Counted from the first letter of the stretch, positions 25,913 through 36,467 are shown. The stretch is 62,824 nucleotides of DNA from Spirochaetia bacterium (GCA_009885105.1 VFLI01000032.1:1-62824); one strand, 5' to 3'. The notes: a model not told the origin generated them from the sequence alone. Numbers and translations are program-made.

Positions 25913-28900
25913 ATGGAAGAAATGAGCAAAATCCTGCTTACAGGGGTAGACGTCGGATCGACTACTGTGAAGATCGTGCTGGTCGATCCGCAGACTGACA
26001 GCATCATTCACAGCCGTTATATCCGGCACAATGCCGAGCAGGCCATGACGGTAAAAAAACTTCTCGAAGAAGCGCATGAGCTGTTTCCGGAAAATGAATT
26101 CCGACTCGCTCTGTGCGGCAGTGGCGGCGCTCATATCGCGCGCATGCTCGGCGCATTCTTCACGCAGGAAGTCGTCGCAAACGGCATAGCCGTGGCAAAA
26201 CTCTATCCGCAGACATCCACGGCCATCGAGCTGGGCGGACAGGACGCAAAAATTCTATTTTTTAAGATTGATCCTCAGTCTGGCAAGCCCTGGGTTTCCG
26301 ACATGCGAATGAACGGCGTATGCGCCGGAGGCACGGGAGCCTTCATCGATCAGGCGGCGGAACTTCTTCGCACGACATCGGAAGAGTTCGGCAAACTGGC
26401 ATCGCGCGGAACACGAATGTATGAAATATCCGGCCGGTGCGGAGTATTCGCAAAGACGGACATCCAGCCGCTTCTCAATCAGGGCGTTCCGCGGGAAGAC
26501 ATCGCTCTTTCCACCTTCCACGCCATTGCTAAGCAGGTGATCAGCGGACTGGCCCAGGGCGCGCGAATCCACGGTCCTGTAATTTTTGAGGGCGGGCCTC
26601 TCACATTCAACGAAACTCTCGTTCGTGTGTTTCGCGAGAGACTGAACCTGAAAGAGGAAGAAGGAATCTGTCCGGAAAACGCGGAGCTGCTGGTCGCCTA
26701 CGGCGCGGCGCTTTCCTCCGTAAAACTGCATGAGGAAACTCTATGCGGCTATACAAAATCAAAACTTGAGACTATGATCTCAGAAATCGCGGATACCAGG
26801 AAGAACGCCCACGAGCATCAGGCGGATCGATTCTTTACAGCGCCGGAAGAAGTCGAATCTTTCCACTCGGAATTTGCCATTGAAAATTTTGTGTCATTTC
26901 TTGATAAAGAGGAAAACCGTCAGGACAGCGGCTTCATTCGCACTCTGCCGGTTTATCTGGGCATCGACGCCGGATCCACGACCAGCAAATTCGTCATACT
27001 GAGCCAGTCGGGCGAACTGCTGGATAAATTCTACAGAAGCAACGAGGGGGATCCCCTGGGAACCGTGCGCGGCGGTCTTCTGGCAATGCGAAGCCGTTAC
27101 AGAGAAAACGGCTGGGATATACAGGTGATCGGATCGGGCTCCACGGGTTACGGAGAAAAACTCTGTGCCACAGCTTTCAAGCTGGACTTCCACACGGTGG
27201 AGACCATCGCTCATACAAGATCCGCGCGCGAATACTGTCCGGATGTCAGCTTCATACTGGACATCGGCGGACAGGATATGAAGGCGATCTACGTGAAAAA
27301 CGGAATTCCTGTGAATTTTATGCTGAATGAAGCGTGCAGCGCCGGATGCGGTTCGTTTCTGGAGACCTACGCCGGAGCGATGGGCATCAAGGTTCAGGAG
27401 ATCGCAGAACTCGCTTTTGGATCAGAAAATCCGTCCCGGCTGGGTTCGCGCTGCACTGTTTTCATGAATTCTTCCATTATAACAGAGCAGAAGAACGGCA
27501 AGAGCGTCAGCGATATCATGGCGGGGCTCTGCGCTTCCGTCGTGGAGAATGCCCTGACAAAGGTTCTGCGCGTTTCGAGCTATGATGTGTTCGGCGATCA
27601 TATTGTTGTGCAGGGAGGCACGTTCCGCAACGATGCGGTGCTCCGCGCCTTTCAGAAAAAACTCGGCAGAAAAGTGATCCGGCCCCCTCACCCGGCGGAA
27701 ATGGGAGCGATCGGGGCGGCGCTGCTTACCAAGGAGCACCTGGAGCTGCACGGCGGCGGGAACAGCTTCTCCTGGGAACGCGTGGAAAATCTAAGTCCAC
27801 GGCCTCTGCCGGCGGACAACTGTAAATTCTGTCAGAACAACTGCAGCCGCACGGTGATCGATTTTGGAGACAGCTCCATGCACATTGCCGGCAACCGCTG
27901 CGAAAAAGGCGAAATCCTGGAAACAGAAAACAAAGAAGCTGTAAAAGCCCGATTGAAAGAAGTGACGGCCCGGCTCAAATCGATTCCCGATCTGATCGCA
28001 TTTCGGGAGAAGGCGCTGTTTCGCGATTATGAAGTAAAAAATCCAGCGCCAAAGACAGGCGTACGCATCGGCATACCGCGCACACTGGAATTCTGGGACA
28101 GCATGCCGTTCTGGAAAACATTTTTTCAGACTCTGGGATATGAAGTCGTTCTTTCCAATCGCAGCACGCCGGAAGTTTACACCCGCGGACTGGCATCGAT
28201 TTCATCCGACACCATATGCCTGCCGGCAAAAATGGCCCACGGACACATTCTGGATCTGCTCGAAAAAAAAGTTGACCGAATCTTCAATCCGCTTGTGCTG
28301 AAAGTTTCGCTGGAAAATAAGAGCAGCGCGGAAAGCTGGATGTGCCCGGTAATTCAGGGTTATGCAGAAGTCGTACGCATACACGACGAACCGGAAAAAT
28401 ACGGTTCGATGTATGACGCGCCGGCTTTTCAGTGGGACACTCATAAAGCCCGGAAAAGACAGATCACGGACTATGCCCGCTCAAGGCTGGGAATAAAAAA
28501 AGATTCGATGATTGAAGCCGCCATAGCAAACGCCGACCAGGCCATGCGCGAATTCCGCCAGTCGCTTCTGGATGAAGGGCTCGCGGCAATGCAGACTCTG
28601 TCCGCCGAGAAATTCGGCGTCGTGGTCGCGGGACGACCGTATCACGCTGACGGATATATCAACCACGGTCTGGCCTCGCACTTCACATCCATGGGCATTC
28701 CTGTTCTGGACCTGGAAAGTCTGCCGGGCCTGCATGAGATTGATCTCTCCGGAACGATGCTGGAGACAAACAACGCTTTTCACACGCGTCTTCTTTCCGC
28801 GGGCATTCTCGCCGCGCGGCATCCTCATCTGGAATATGTGCAGGTTGTGAGTTTTGGATGCGGCCATGACGCCATACTCAGCGATGAACTTGTGCGATTG

Positions 28901-29086
28901 ATGGAACAGGAAAGCGGCAAAACCCCGCTGGTCTTGAAGCTCGATGAGGGCGAGAACAGAGGACCTGTCGGGATCCGCGTTCGATCTTTCGTGGAAACAG
29001 TCCGGACTCAGCGCCTTCGCGCATCGCGCGGCGAATCTCCCGCAATCACAATGGATGAATGCGCCGGGATGACAGAAGTACGATGA
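25913..29086 (+). CDS. Tandem BadF/HgdC-type activase with DUF2229, first half of a split protein
   Basis: The 1057-residue protein corresponds to the N-terminal two thirds of the large acyl-CoA dehydratase activase-like proteins. It contains two ASKHA ATPase domains. One starts at TGVDVGSTTVKIV (residue 10), with VCAGGTGAFIDQAAEL and SGRCGVFAKTD. The other starts at LGIDAGSTTSKFV (near 348), with EACSAGCGSFLETYA and GSRCTVFMNSS. In HgdC the Cys of these motifs bind a 4Fe-4S cluster. NCKFCQNNCSR near 636 may bind another. RIGIPRTLEFWDSMPFW near 716 marks DUF2229. Family members use ATP to drive electrons into a 2-hydroxyacyl-CoA or benzoyl-CoA type enzyme. The natural substrate here is unknown. 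Confidence 0.87.
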   Translation: MEEMSKILLTGVDVGSTTVKIVLVDPQTDSIIHSRYIRHNAEQAMTVKKLLEEAHELFPENEFRLALCGSGGAHIARMLGAFFTQEVVANGIAVAKLYPQTSTAIELGGQDAKILFFKIDPQSGKPWVSDMRMNGVCAGGTGAFIDQAAELLRTTSEEFGKLASRGTRMYEISGRCGVFAKTDIQPLLNQGVPREDIALSTFHAIAKQVISGLAQGARIHGPVIFEGGPLTFNETLVRVFRERLNLKEEEGICPENAELLVAYGAALSSVKLHEETLCGYTKSKLETMISEIADTRKNAHEHQADRFFTAPEEVESFHSEFAIENFVSFLDKEENRQDSGFIRTLPVYLGIDAGSTTSKFVILSQSGELLDKFYRSNEGDPLGTVRGGLLAMRSRYRENGWDIQVIGSGSTGYGEKLCATAFKLDFHTVETIAHTRSAREYCPDVSFILDIGGQDMKAIYVKNGIPVNFMLNEACSAGCGSFLETYAGAMGIKVQEIAELAFGSENPSRLGSRCTVFMNSSIITEQKNGKSVSDIMAGLCASVVENALTKVLRVSSYDVFGDHIVVQGGTFRNDAVLRAFQKKLGRKVIRPPHPAEMGAIGAALLTKEHLELHGGGNSFSWERVENLSPRPLPADNCKFCQNNCSRTVIDFGDSSMHIAGNRCEKGEILETENKEAVKARLKEVTARLKSIPDLIAFREKALFRDYEVKNPAPKTGVRIGIPRTLEFWDSMPFWKTFFQTLGYEVVLSNRSTPEVYTRGLASISSDTICLPAKMAHGHILDLLEKKVDRIFNPLVLKVSLENKSSAESWMCPVIQGYAEVVRIHDEPEKYGSMYDAPAFQWDTHKARKRQITDYARSRLGIKKDSMIEAAIANADQAMREFRQSLLDEGLAAMQTLSAEKFGVVVAGRPYHADGYINHGLASHFTSMGIPVLDLESLPGLHEIDLSGTMLETNNAFHTRLLSAGILAARHPHLEYVQVVSFGCGHDAILSDELVRLMEQESGKTPLVLKLDEGENRGPVGIRVRSFVETVRTQRLRASRGESPAITMDECAGMTEVR

Positions 29087-30342
29087 ATCCATACGGCACA
29101 CGCTTTACAAAGGAAGACAGGAAAAACCGGACGATTCTTATGCCGAATCTCACTCCGGAATTCTCTAAAATCATGCAGGTGGCCATCGAGAGCATCGGAT
29201 GTCGCGCGGAAATTCTGCCTCTGGCGGACGAGAATGCCGTGTCCCTGGGAAAGTACTATGTCCACAACGATATCTGTTTTCCCGCGCAGCTCAACATCGG
29301 CGAGGTTCTCCTGGCGCTGAAATCGGGGCGGTACAACCGCGATGAGCACGCAATGGGTCTTTCCAAGAACTGCAAAGCCTGCCGCGCTCTTCAGTATTTC
29401 GCTCTTGCGCGAAAGGCACTGGACAGAGCCGGTTTTCCCGATGTGCCGCTCATCACCAGCGGTGAGGATGTCCTGGACATTCATCCCGGGTTTAAAGTAA
29501 ATTTTACATTTCGCATCAAATCGCTGCAGGGGATGGCCTTCGTCGACGCAATCAATGACATGCGCCAGAAAACACTGCCGTATGAGAAGAATCCAGGAGA
29601 AACCCAGGCCCTGCATGCAAAGTATCTCAATGAGGGAACGGATGCGCTGCGAACAGGCTTCAGGCATGTGAAGGGAAAGCTTCGCAAAGCGGTGGAGGCA
29701 TTCAATGCCGTGGAATCCGATCGATCCGTCCGCAAGCCTGTCGTGGGCATTGTCGGCGAAATTCTGGTCAACTACCATCCGACGGCCAATTACAGAATGG
29801 CGGAGTATCTTCTGAAAAACGGAATGGAAGTGTTTCTTCCGCCTCTGCTTGATTTTTTTCGTCAGGAGATCATGGTCCTCAAAGAATCCGCGGATCTTGG
29901 ATTTGAACGGTTTCCGATTCTCGACCGTTTGAACGGCGCGATAATGGGATTTATTTACAATCATCACACAGATGCCGTGGATAACATAATGAAGAATTTC
30001 AAATACTACGAGCCTCGTTCCTCCATTCAGGCTCTGCGCGATTACGGCGCTGAAGTGATCAATCCGGCCTTCAGTTCCGGCGAAGGCTGGCTTCTGCCGG
30101 GCGAAATAATATCCATGATAAAAAAAGGAGTAAAATCTTTTGTGATCGTCCAGCCTTTTGGATGTCTGCCCAATCATATTTCCGGCCGGGGCATCATCCG
30201 CGCCGTGAAGGAAAAATATCCGCAGATACAGATTCTTTCGATTGACTTTGACCCGGACGTCAGCGCCGGAAATATTGAGAATCGTCTTCAGATGCTGATC
30301 ATGAGCGCGCGCGAACGCATGACGCCGGCCGCGGGCAGCTGA
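29083..30342 (+). CDS. 2-hydroxyacyl-CoA dehydratase-like protein, second half of a split protein
   Basis: The 419-residue protein matches the C-terminal part of the about 1400-residue activase/dehydratase-like proteins. The ATG at 29083 overlaps the upstream TGA by 4 bases (ATGA), which implies coupled translation. Conserved Cys occur in HNDICFPAQLNIGEVLLALK and SKNCKACRALQYFALARKAL. VVGIVGEILVNYHPTANYR and VQPFGCLPNHISGRG are further family blocks. The Cys probably bind a 4Fe-4S cluster as in HgdA/HgdB. It presumably forms a complex with the upstream activase. It is convergent with the next gene. Confidence 0.83.
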   Translation: MNPYGTRFTKEDRKNRTILMPNLTPEFSKIMQVAIESIGCRAEILPLADENAVSLGKYYVHNDICFPAQLNIGEVLLALKSGRYNRDEHAMGLSKNCKACRALQYFALARKALDRAGFPDVPLITSGEDVLDIHPGFKVNFTFRIKSLQGMAFVDAINDMRQKTLPYEKNPGETQALHAKYLNEGTDALRTGFRHVKGKLRKAVEAFNAVESDRSVRKPVVGIVGEILVNYHPTANYRMAEYLLKNGMEVFLPPLLDFFRQEIMVLKESADLGFERFPILDRLNGAIMGFIYNHHTDAVDNIMKNFKYYEPRSSIQALRDYGAEVINPAFSSGEGWLLPGEIISMIKKGVKSFVIVQPFGCLPNHISGRGIIRAVKEKYPQIQILSIDFDPDVSAGNIENRLQMLIMSARERMTPAAGS

Positions 30343-30360
30343 AATCGATTCAACGAATTT

Positions 30361-32679
30361 TTACCGGCGCACGGATTTCTTGCGCGCCAATTTTTCCAGG
30401 AAATCTGATATGTACTCGTAGTACCGGATGAGGTCGTTGTTGGGAAATTTCTGGGCCCTTTCATTGTCGGCAACCTCTTTGTGCGCTCTGGCAATCTGGC
30501 GAAGCTGGCCGGGATTGTTCGCGTCCTCTTCCCGGATATAGAAATCGGCATGTTTACCGCGCGCCAGATATTCCTCGGGAATCTTCATCATATAAAACCG
30601 GTCTTTTATGGCGTCATCCAGAGCCGTAACCAGTTTCTCTTTATTCTTTAGATCTTCCGCTTTCAGGAAGCCAGGGACATTTTTCTGTATTTTATCAGTT
30701 ATTATTTTTAATTTATTTTCTATATTATCAAGCAGGAACTGCCTGGAAAACAGCAGGTCTGTCAGTGTTTTCGATTTGAACGGAATGATCTCACCGAGTA
30801 TCTGGTCCCCCGCTTTCTGACGGGGCGACTTCTTCACTGTCCTGCCGCCTTCATCTAAATCGAGCTTTTTCTCCATCGCCGAGAGCTCCAGCATCTGGCG
30901 GTCATAATTTTCTTTTTCAGCCAGCCTGCTTTTCAGGCTGAAGCGGATTCCCAGATACAGGCCCGCGCCGGCAGCCAGTGCCGCGCCGGTGATGAGCGCG
31001 TAAGCCGCATTTTCCCATATCAGATAGATCACCGCGCCAACAATAAAACCCGCGGACAATCCTCCGGCAATGCCGTAAAATTTGCTGAAGCTTTTTGACA
31101 ATTCGAGCCTTCGTTTTTCCTTTGTCTCAGACTTATTGATATCCTCGAGAATAAAATCAGTTTTGGCCGTCTTGCGCGGATTGCTGCGCGAGGCCGCATC
31201 CCGGTAGCTGTCCTTTTTGGGAGCCATTTTTTCGATGATGGCCAGCTGCCTGACATCTTCTGGAAGACGGGCCTTTCTGGCCCGCAATTTGACATTGGCT
31301 TTGATAAAATAAATCTGCGCGACATGGGCAAAATACATTTCCGAACCGGATTTTCCTCTGGCTTCGTAATGAAGCAGTTCAAGCCGGGTTTTTATCAGAA
31401 TATCAATGACAGACTGTCCGTGACGCGATGCCTCCTCCTGCGTTCTGAAAATATCCGGCTCGAAAATTGTTTCCGGAGTCAGCAGAGTCAGCTCATCGTC
31501 GCAGAAAGTGATCGTATTGTTCCATATCTCTACGGCGGCCGCAATCTGTATCGCAGCATATTTCTCAGCTTCTTTCTTCATCTCCTCCAGAAGCCGCTCA
31601 AAAACCGGGATGATACCCAGAAAATTATTGTAATGCAGGCCGCCGCCTTTCTCAATCAAATGGTGCTTTACTATTCCAAGAATACCGCCCATGCGAATTT
31701 TACTCTGTGCGTCGCCGGGCACACGCGGATAGGACGCGTCAAAATCAGACAGATCGTTTTTCAACTGCGTGTACGGAGGATTTGCCTTTGCCGCCAGATT
31801 CGCGGCGATTTTGCGGATTCCTTTTTCAATGATATCTCCGACGATACGATACACATACGTCACCTGATCGTGGGGTATGAAAACCTGCGCGCTTTCCACT
31901 TCGAAATGCGCGGGCAGAAACAATCCCGGCGCCACAGCATGGCATACAATCTCGTCGCCCTCATGAAATAATCGAAGCACGTCGCGCCGGAAAAACAAAA
32001 AATCAGAGAACACCTGAGCATGAGGATTGTCCTGTGTGATTTTGAGAACGGCGAGAATAGATTTGCGAACTTTATCGACAATTTCATTCTCCGCAGAAAG
32101 CCTGGTATAGTCCAGTGAATTGCCGATAATCCTTCCGGGATTGTCCTCATATTCCGCGGGGATTGAGGGAGGATTGTGGAATCGCCATTTCAAGTATTCA
32201 GTCAGATGTGCCTGATTCAACTGGTAGAGACTGTCGATCTGCCTTTGGGCGGGGATGTCGATGTTGCCGTGCTCCGCGATGATTTTCACCATTATTTCGA
32301 GAGACCCATCCGGTCTGTTGCGGATGAGAGGATACAGTATTATAGAATTATTTTTAATAAATTTTACAAGTGTGGTGACAGCTTCATCGCCCTGAGGCCG
32401 GTATTTGGTGAATTCAAGAACGTCCAGAAGCAGGACGGCTCCGGGCACGTTCCCCTTCGATAAAAGTGAATTGCGGCTTCCAATGGGAGTGAAGGCCTTT
32501 TCCAGGGATTTAAATACCAGTTCAATCAGTGTGTGGCCGCCAGTGCCTGGATTGGGAACCTGGCTGATCTTCAGCAGAACCGGCTTGATTGGCTGAGCTT
32601 CTTTTTCTGATGACTGAGGTGTTCTGGCCTGTGCTGACTCGTCGAACTGAATTTCGCTTTCTGATTCCGTGCTGCTCAT
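30361..32679 (-). CDS. Large unknown protein with two central membrane helices
   Basis: The 772-residue protein was not recognised. The first about 530 residues are soluble, with a low-complexity acidic start (SSTESESEIQFDESAQ). Two close hydrophobic helices follow near 533-578 (FIVGAVIYLIW and ALITGAALAAGAGLYLGI). A charged, coiled-coil-prone tail ends in KKSVRR. Few Cys are present and no catalytic motif is evident. The ATG at 32679 is chosen, although the frame continues to a TTG at 32748. Both soluble parts would lie on the cytoplasmic side if the two helices form a hairpin. It stands alone between a convergent gene and a chemoreceptor gene. Confidence 0.7.
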   Translation of the reverse strand: MSSTESESEIQFDESAQARTPQSSEKEAQPIKPVLLKISQVPNPGTGGHTLIELVFKSLEKAFTPIGSRNSLLSKGNVPGAVLLLDVLEFTKYRPQGDEAVTTLVKFIKNNSIILYPLIRNRPDGSLEIMVKIIAEHGNIDIPAQRQIDSLYQLNQAHLTEYLKWRFHNPPSIPAEYEDNPGRIIGNSLDYTRLSAENEIVDKVRKSILAVLKITQDNPHAQVFSDFLFFRRDVLRLFHEGDEIVCHAVAPGLFLPAHFEVESAQVFIPHDQVTYVYRIVGDIIEKGIRKIAANLAAKANPPYTQLKNDLSDFDASYPRVPGDAQSKIRMGGILGIVKHHLIEKGGGLHYNNFLGIIPVFERLLEEMKKEAEKYAAIQIAAAVEIWNNTITFCDDELTLLTPETIFEPDIFRTQEEASRHGQSVIDILIKTRLELLHYEARGKSGSEMYFAHVAQIYFIKANVKLRARKARLPEDVRQLAIIEKMAPKKDSYRDAASRSNPRKTAKTDFILEDINKSETKEKRRLELSKSFSKFYGIAGGLSAGFIVGAVIYLIWENAAYALITGAALAAGAGLYLGIRFSLKSRLAEKENYDRQMLELSAMEKKLDLDEGGRTVKKSPRQKAGDQILGEIIPFKSKTLTDLLFSRQFLLDNIENKLKIITDKIQKNVPGFLKAEDLKNKEKLVTALDDAIKDRFYMMKIPEEYLARGKHADFYIREEDANNPGQLRQIARAHKEVADNERAQKFPNNDLIRYYEYISDFLEKLARKKSVRR

Positions 32680-32838
32680 GGGTAGTGCAAATTCCCAGGC
32701 TTTCCGAGGAATTGCGTCAACGACTGACACAGTGACAGGATAAAGCAATCCTTTCTCGTGCTGGGAATTCTATTTCTCGCCTACTACCGCCGTGGCAATT
32801 ACCGGAGCCTGTTCGTGAAATGAGGCACAGAACGCTTT

Positions 32839-34356
32839 TCAGGCTGATCCTTCGACCTTGAAGAATTCCATAACCTGAGCAAGCTGCTGCGCCTGAGCGC
32901 TCATTTCCTCCGCTGTGGCGGCAAGTTCCTCAGCGGAGCTTGCATTCTGCTGGGTGACCTGGTTGAGCTGCTGGATTGCCGTGTTGATCTGCTCCACACC
33001 GCTCTTCTGCTCGTCGCTGGCAGATGCAATATTCTGGACGAGTTCGGCAGTTTTTTTTACCGAGGGAACAACGGTGTCTATGAGCATGCCAGCCTTCTCG
33101 GCTTTTGCCACGGAATTGTCGGCCAGCACTGTGATTTCAGCCGCAGACGCCTGGCTTCTCTCCGCCAGCTGACGGACTTCTGATGCCACCACGGCGAATC
33201 CACGGCCGTATTCACCGGCTCGAGCAGCCTCAAGCGCGGCATTGAGGGCCAGCAAATTTGTTTTGTACGCAATATCTTCTATGACAGAAGTCTTCTGCGC
33301 AATCTGCCTCATGTCATCCACCGTCTGCCGAACGGCCGCGCCGCCGGCCTCCACATCCACTGCCGAACGGTTCGCAATATTTTCCGTCTGGCGTGCGCCC
33401 GCGGCGTTCTGCTCCACGGTTGCCGTAACCTCATCCAGCGTGCTGGATGTTTCTTCAATGCTGGCCGCCTGTTCTGAGGCTCCCTGGCTCATACCCTGCG
33501 CTGTTGCGTTCAACTCTTCCGCCGCAGAAGCAAGAGTCGCGCTGTTGGAGCGGATTGTTCCGATAATTTCCGTCAGTTTGTTCACCATATCGCGAGTCGC
33601 GCCCGAGAGAATTCCTATTTCATCTTTTGAATTCACTTCAACCTTGACGCGAAGATCGCCTTGTGCAATCATTTTCAACAGAGTCGTCAGTTTTCCAAGC
33701 GGAACAGAAATGCTGCGAGAGAGAAGAACGCTGGCAAGAGCGCTGATAAGTATGGCAGCGACAACAGATCCGGCAATAAGAAGCGATATTCCGACCGCAG
33801 TCTCCCGCATCTTTGGAGCTGCCGCATCCATGCGGTCGTGACTGGTCTGTGCCATCTCTTTTGCGGTCTTTTCCAGAGCCTGGATTGAAACTTTGACCGC
33901 AGCCATATCCGCATTGGCTTCGTTGGAACTGCGAATCCGGCCCGCCTGGATGCTCTGCAACACCTCTGCGAAGCCTGTGTCGTATTTAGCAAGATCCGTT
34001 TTCATCGAGACAATCGAATCACGATCCGCCTGCAGGGTCGCATATTTTTCCAGGTCTGCCAGCCGGGCACTGAGGTGTTCGTGCTCTGTGCGCCACTTCT
34101 TCCCGTAATCCTCGACCAATTCCGGATCTGCTATATTCAGAAGGATATCCTTCTCATAGCGTCGCAGACCCACAACGTTGGCCCGGGCCCGAGCGGCATG
34201 CATGGAAACTTTTCCCTCCTCCTCAAGCATTCGCGTCACAGCGCCGGACAGTTTTTCTACGCCGATATACCCCGCGACTCCCACTCCGATGGTAATGATC
34301 ACAAGAAATGAGAAGCCCAGACCCAGCCGTATGCCAATTTTAATATTATTCAGCAT
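32839..34356 (-). CDS. Methyl-accepting chemotaxis protein
   Basis: The 505-residue chemoreceptor has a first helix at about residues 10-30 and a four-helix-bundle sensor domain to about 188. A second helix lies at about 190-212. A HAMP domain ([22 protein letters not shown]) and a long signalling coiled coil follow. The conserved tip is [20 protein letters not shown], which binds CheA and CheW. Gln/Glu-rich segments ([13 protein letters not shown] and [18 protein letters not shown]) are likely methylation regions. It has no C-terminal CheR-binding tail. The ligand is unknown. No che operon lies beside it. Confidence 0.95.
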   Translation of the reverse strand: MLNNIKIGIRLGLGFSFLVIITIGVGVAGYIGVEKLSGAVTRMLEEEGKVSMHAARARANVVGLRRYEKDILLNIADPELVEDYGKKWRTEHEHLSARLADLEKYATLQADRDSIVSMKTDLAKYDTGFAEVLQSIQAGRIRSSNEANADMAAVKVSIQALEKTAKEMAQTSHDRMDAAAPKMRETAVGISLLIAGSVVAAILISALASVLLSRSISVPLGKLTTLLKMIAQGDLRVKVEVNSKDEIGILSGATRDMVNKLTEIIGTIRSNSATLASAAEELNATAQGMSQGASEQAASIEETSSTLDEVTATVEQNAAGARQTENIANRSAVDVEAGGAAVRQTVDDMRQIAQKTSVIEDIAYKTNLLALNAALEAARAGEYGRGFAVVASEVRQLAERSQASAAEITVLADNSVAKAEKAGMLIDTVVPSVKKTAELVQNIASASDEQKSGVEQINTAIQQLNQVTQQNASSAEELAATAEEMSAQAQQLAQVMEFFKVEGSA

Positions 34357-34539
34357 ATACAGTCAGCTCCACTCAGAATAGAATTTTCCATATACAGCTA
34401 CATCAACGTCGCTATTTATTCATATTAATATATAACCAAGGAAAACTACAAATACTTATGACTTTTATCATGCTCTCATTTCAAACAGTCAGAATTTTCG
34501 ATTGACGAAAAATAATCCGGAATCGCAGACTACACCATT

Positions 34540-35169
34540 ATGCATGAATCGTCAAAAATCGCCCTGTCAATGCTCCGCGACCTTTCCCTGTTCAAATGGT
34601 ATGTGATACCCTTATTCGCCGTCGTTGTGTATATGTACGCTGTGGAGGTGGAGCGTAAAAACTGGAGTCTTGTACTCGCGGGCATCACGGTGGCCGGCAT
34701 TGACTGGATGCTGGAAGTAATCAACGCGCTCTTTCTGCACTTCAGCGGATTCTCCGCTGTCTGGACAGAAATCGGCCCAACAGCGTATCAGGTATTTGTC
34801 GGATTGAATATTGAAACTTTTTTCATGTTCTGCATGATGGGAATTACTTTCGGCAAAATGCTTCCCTCTGACAAAAATCTGAAGATTTTTGGAATTCCCA
34901 ATCGCTGGGCTCTGGGCGCTTTCAATTCACTGTTCTGCGTCTTTGTGGAGATCATTCTCAACAAAGCCAACGTGCTTGTCTGGAATTATTCCTGGTGGAA
35001 TTTTCCCAATATTCCGCTCATCGTGATTTTCGGTTATTCGCTGTACTTTTTTGGTTCTTACTATGTGATCGATGTGCCGGAGATGAAAAAGAAAATACTG
35101 GCGCCGGCCCTGCTCTGGGGGATCAACATCCCTGCTTCGATCCTGTTCATTTCTCTGGGCTGGATCTGA
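34540..35169 (+). CDS. Unknown integral membrane protein with about six helices
   Basis: The 209-residue protein was not recognised. Hydrophobic segments lie at about residues 20-36, 46-66, 88-105, 130-147, 158-175 and 188-206, with acidic and aromatic residues between them (GIDWMLEVINALFLHFSG, WNYSWWNFPNIP). The ATG at 34540 has no strong ribosome site. It is divergent from the chemoreceptor gene and convergent with the receiver/ATPase gene. No catalytic motif can be named. Confidence 0.7.
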   Translation: MHESSKIALSMLRDLSLFKWYVIPLFAVVVYMYAVEVERKNWSLVLAGITVAGIDWMLEVINALFLHFSGFSAVWTEIGPTAYQVFVGLNIETFFMFCMMGITFGKMLPSDKNLKIFGIPNRWALGAFNSLFCVFVEIILNKANVLVWNYSWWNFPNIPLIVIFGYSLYFFGSYYVIDVPEMKKKILAPALLWGINIPASILFISLGWI

Positions 35170-35183
35170 TCGATCACCGCGAA

Positions 35184-36467
35184 TTACCGCGCCGGTGCCG
35201 ATTCCATGGGAAGGAACATCTGCGCCAGCACGCATTTCTGAATCTGTGAATGCGTGTGGTCGTTGACATTGCCGATCGTAAATGTCCCGTTGTGTTTGCG
35301 CATGACCTGATTGACGACAGTCAGACCCAGACCCAGACCGAATTTTTCAGCCTTGATTCCCATGGAAGGGGGATGCAGACGAAAGAAAGATTCCTGAACC
35401 GTTTCTTCCATTTCTTTTGGAATGCCGTTGTCGTTGGGGGCGAGCTCGCTTTTTACGGATATGCATAGATAACTTCCCACGGGAGAAACAAAGACGTCGA
35501 TTTCGCTGCCCTTTGCCGAGTATTTGCAAGCATTCACCAGGAGTTCTTCAAAGGCATCGCAGAAACTGTTTTTGTCCACGGCCACAAGGCAGTCAAAACG
35601 GGTTTCCGGTTCCGATATCACAAGACCTCTGTCCGCGGACGATTCACGCATTTCCAGGATTTTTTGATGCAGCAGCGCCATCAGTTTATCCGGATGCATT
35701 TTTTCCAGCGCTGCGTCTTTTGAGTATATCTTTACAATGGAGTCCAGACCGTCGATGATCTTCTTCCCGTAATCCGCGTTTTCTGAAAGAACCTTCATCA
35801 GCTCTTTATCCACAACCGTGTCTCCATTTTCATTTTCCTGATACCGGATGATATCAATCAATGAGATCAGCGCGCCGAATCCGTCTCCCTGCGAAAGCGA
35901 AGCGCGCAGATTGTAGATTACATTTTTATCCGCCGCTTCTGTCGCCTCTTTGCTTCTTTTGTCTTTGTACGTCATCCATTCCAGCTTAGTGCGAAGACGC
36001 GATTCGCCGACTTCCAGAGCCGATTTTTCCATAAAACGGCGCTGCTTTTTTTTGAGAACTTCGTTCACAGTTTTTTCAAACTGATCGACGGTAATGGGTT
36101 TAACAAGATAATCCCAGGCGCCGTGCTTCATGATATCGACAATAACTTCCGGATTCTTTTCTCCTGTAAGAACGATAATGGCGGAATCCGAATCCATCTG
36201 GAGAAGCTGCGCGATAAGTTCCGGTCCGGGTATTTCTGGCATGTTGAGATCGACAACAAAGAAGGTGAATTTTTCCTTTCCGGCAATTTCAAGCGCTTCT
36301 TTGCCGCCGGCGACCGCCCTGGAATCGATGCCGCAAATTCGGCACATTTCCGAAAGAAGTTTGCGGATTTCCGCTTCATCATCGACGATGAGAGCTCTTG
36401 GCTTTGACTGGCCGGCAGTCTGCTGCATTCCTGCCGTCACTGCTGTGTATTTTTCTTGTTCAGTCAT
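35184..36467 (-). CDS. Receiver domain fused to a histidine-kinase-like ATPase without a phospho-acceptor His
   Basis: The about 427-residue cytoplasmic protein begins with a receiver domain (LIVDDEAEIRKLL, phospho-acceptor Asp near 73 in FFVVDLNMPE, Lys in LVKPIT). A helical region and an ATPase domain follow, with N-box EELLVNACKYS near 313 and G2 motif KFGLGLGLTVVNQV. Where histidine kinases have a motif like SHELRTPL, this protein has IYNLRASL near residue 187, with Tyr in place of His. It therefore probably cannot autophosphorylate in the normal way. The ATG at 36467 starts 44 bases after the hybrid kinase gene, so the two form an operon. Confidence 0.83.
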   Translation of the reverse strand: MTEQEKYTAVTAGMQQTAGQSKPRALIVDDEAEIRKLLSEMCRICGIDSRAVAGGKEALEIAGKEKFTFFVVDLNMPEIPGPELIAQLLQMDSDSAIIVLTGEKNPEVIVDIMKHGAWDYLVKPITVDQFEKTVNEVLKKKQRRFMEKSALEVGESRLRTKLEWMTYKDKRSKEATEAADKNVIYNLRASLSQGDGFGALISLIDIIRYQENENGDTVVDKELMKVLSENADYGKKIIDGLDSIVKIYSKDAALEKMHPDKLMALLHQKILEMRESSADRGLVISEPETRFDCLVAVDKNSFCDAFEELLVNACKYSAKGSEIDVFVSPVGSYLCISVKSELAPNDNGIPKEMEETVQESFFRLHPPSMGIKAEKFGLGLGLTVVNQVMRKHNGTFTIGNVNDHTHSQIQKCVLAQMFLPMESAPAR

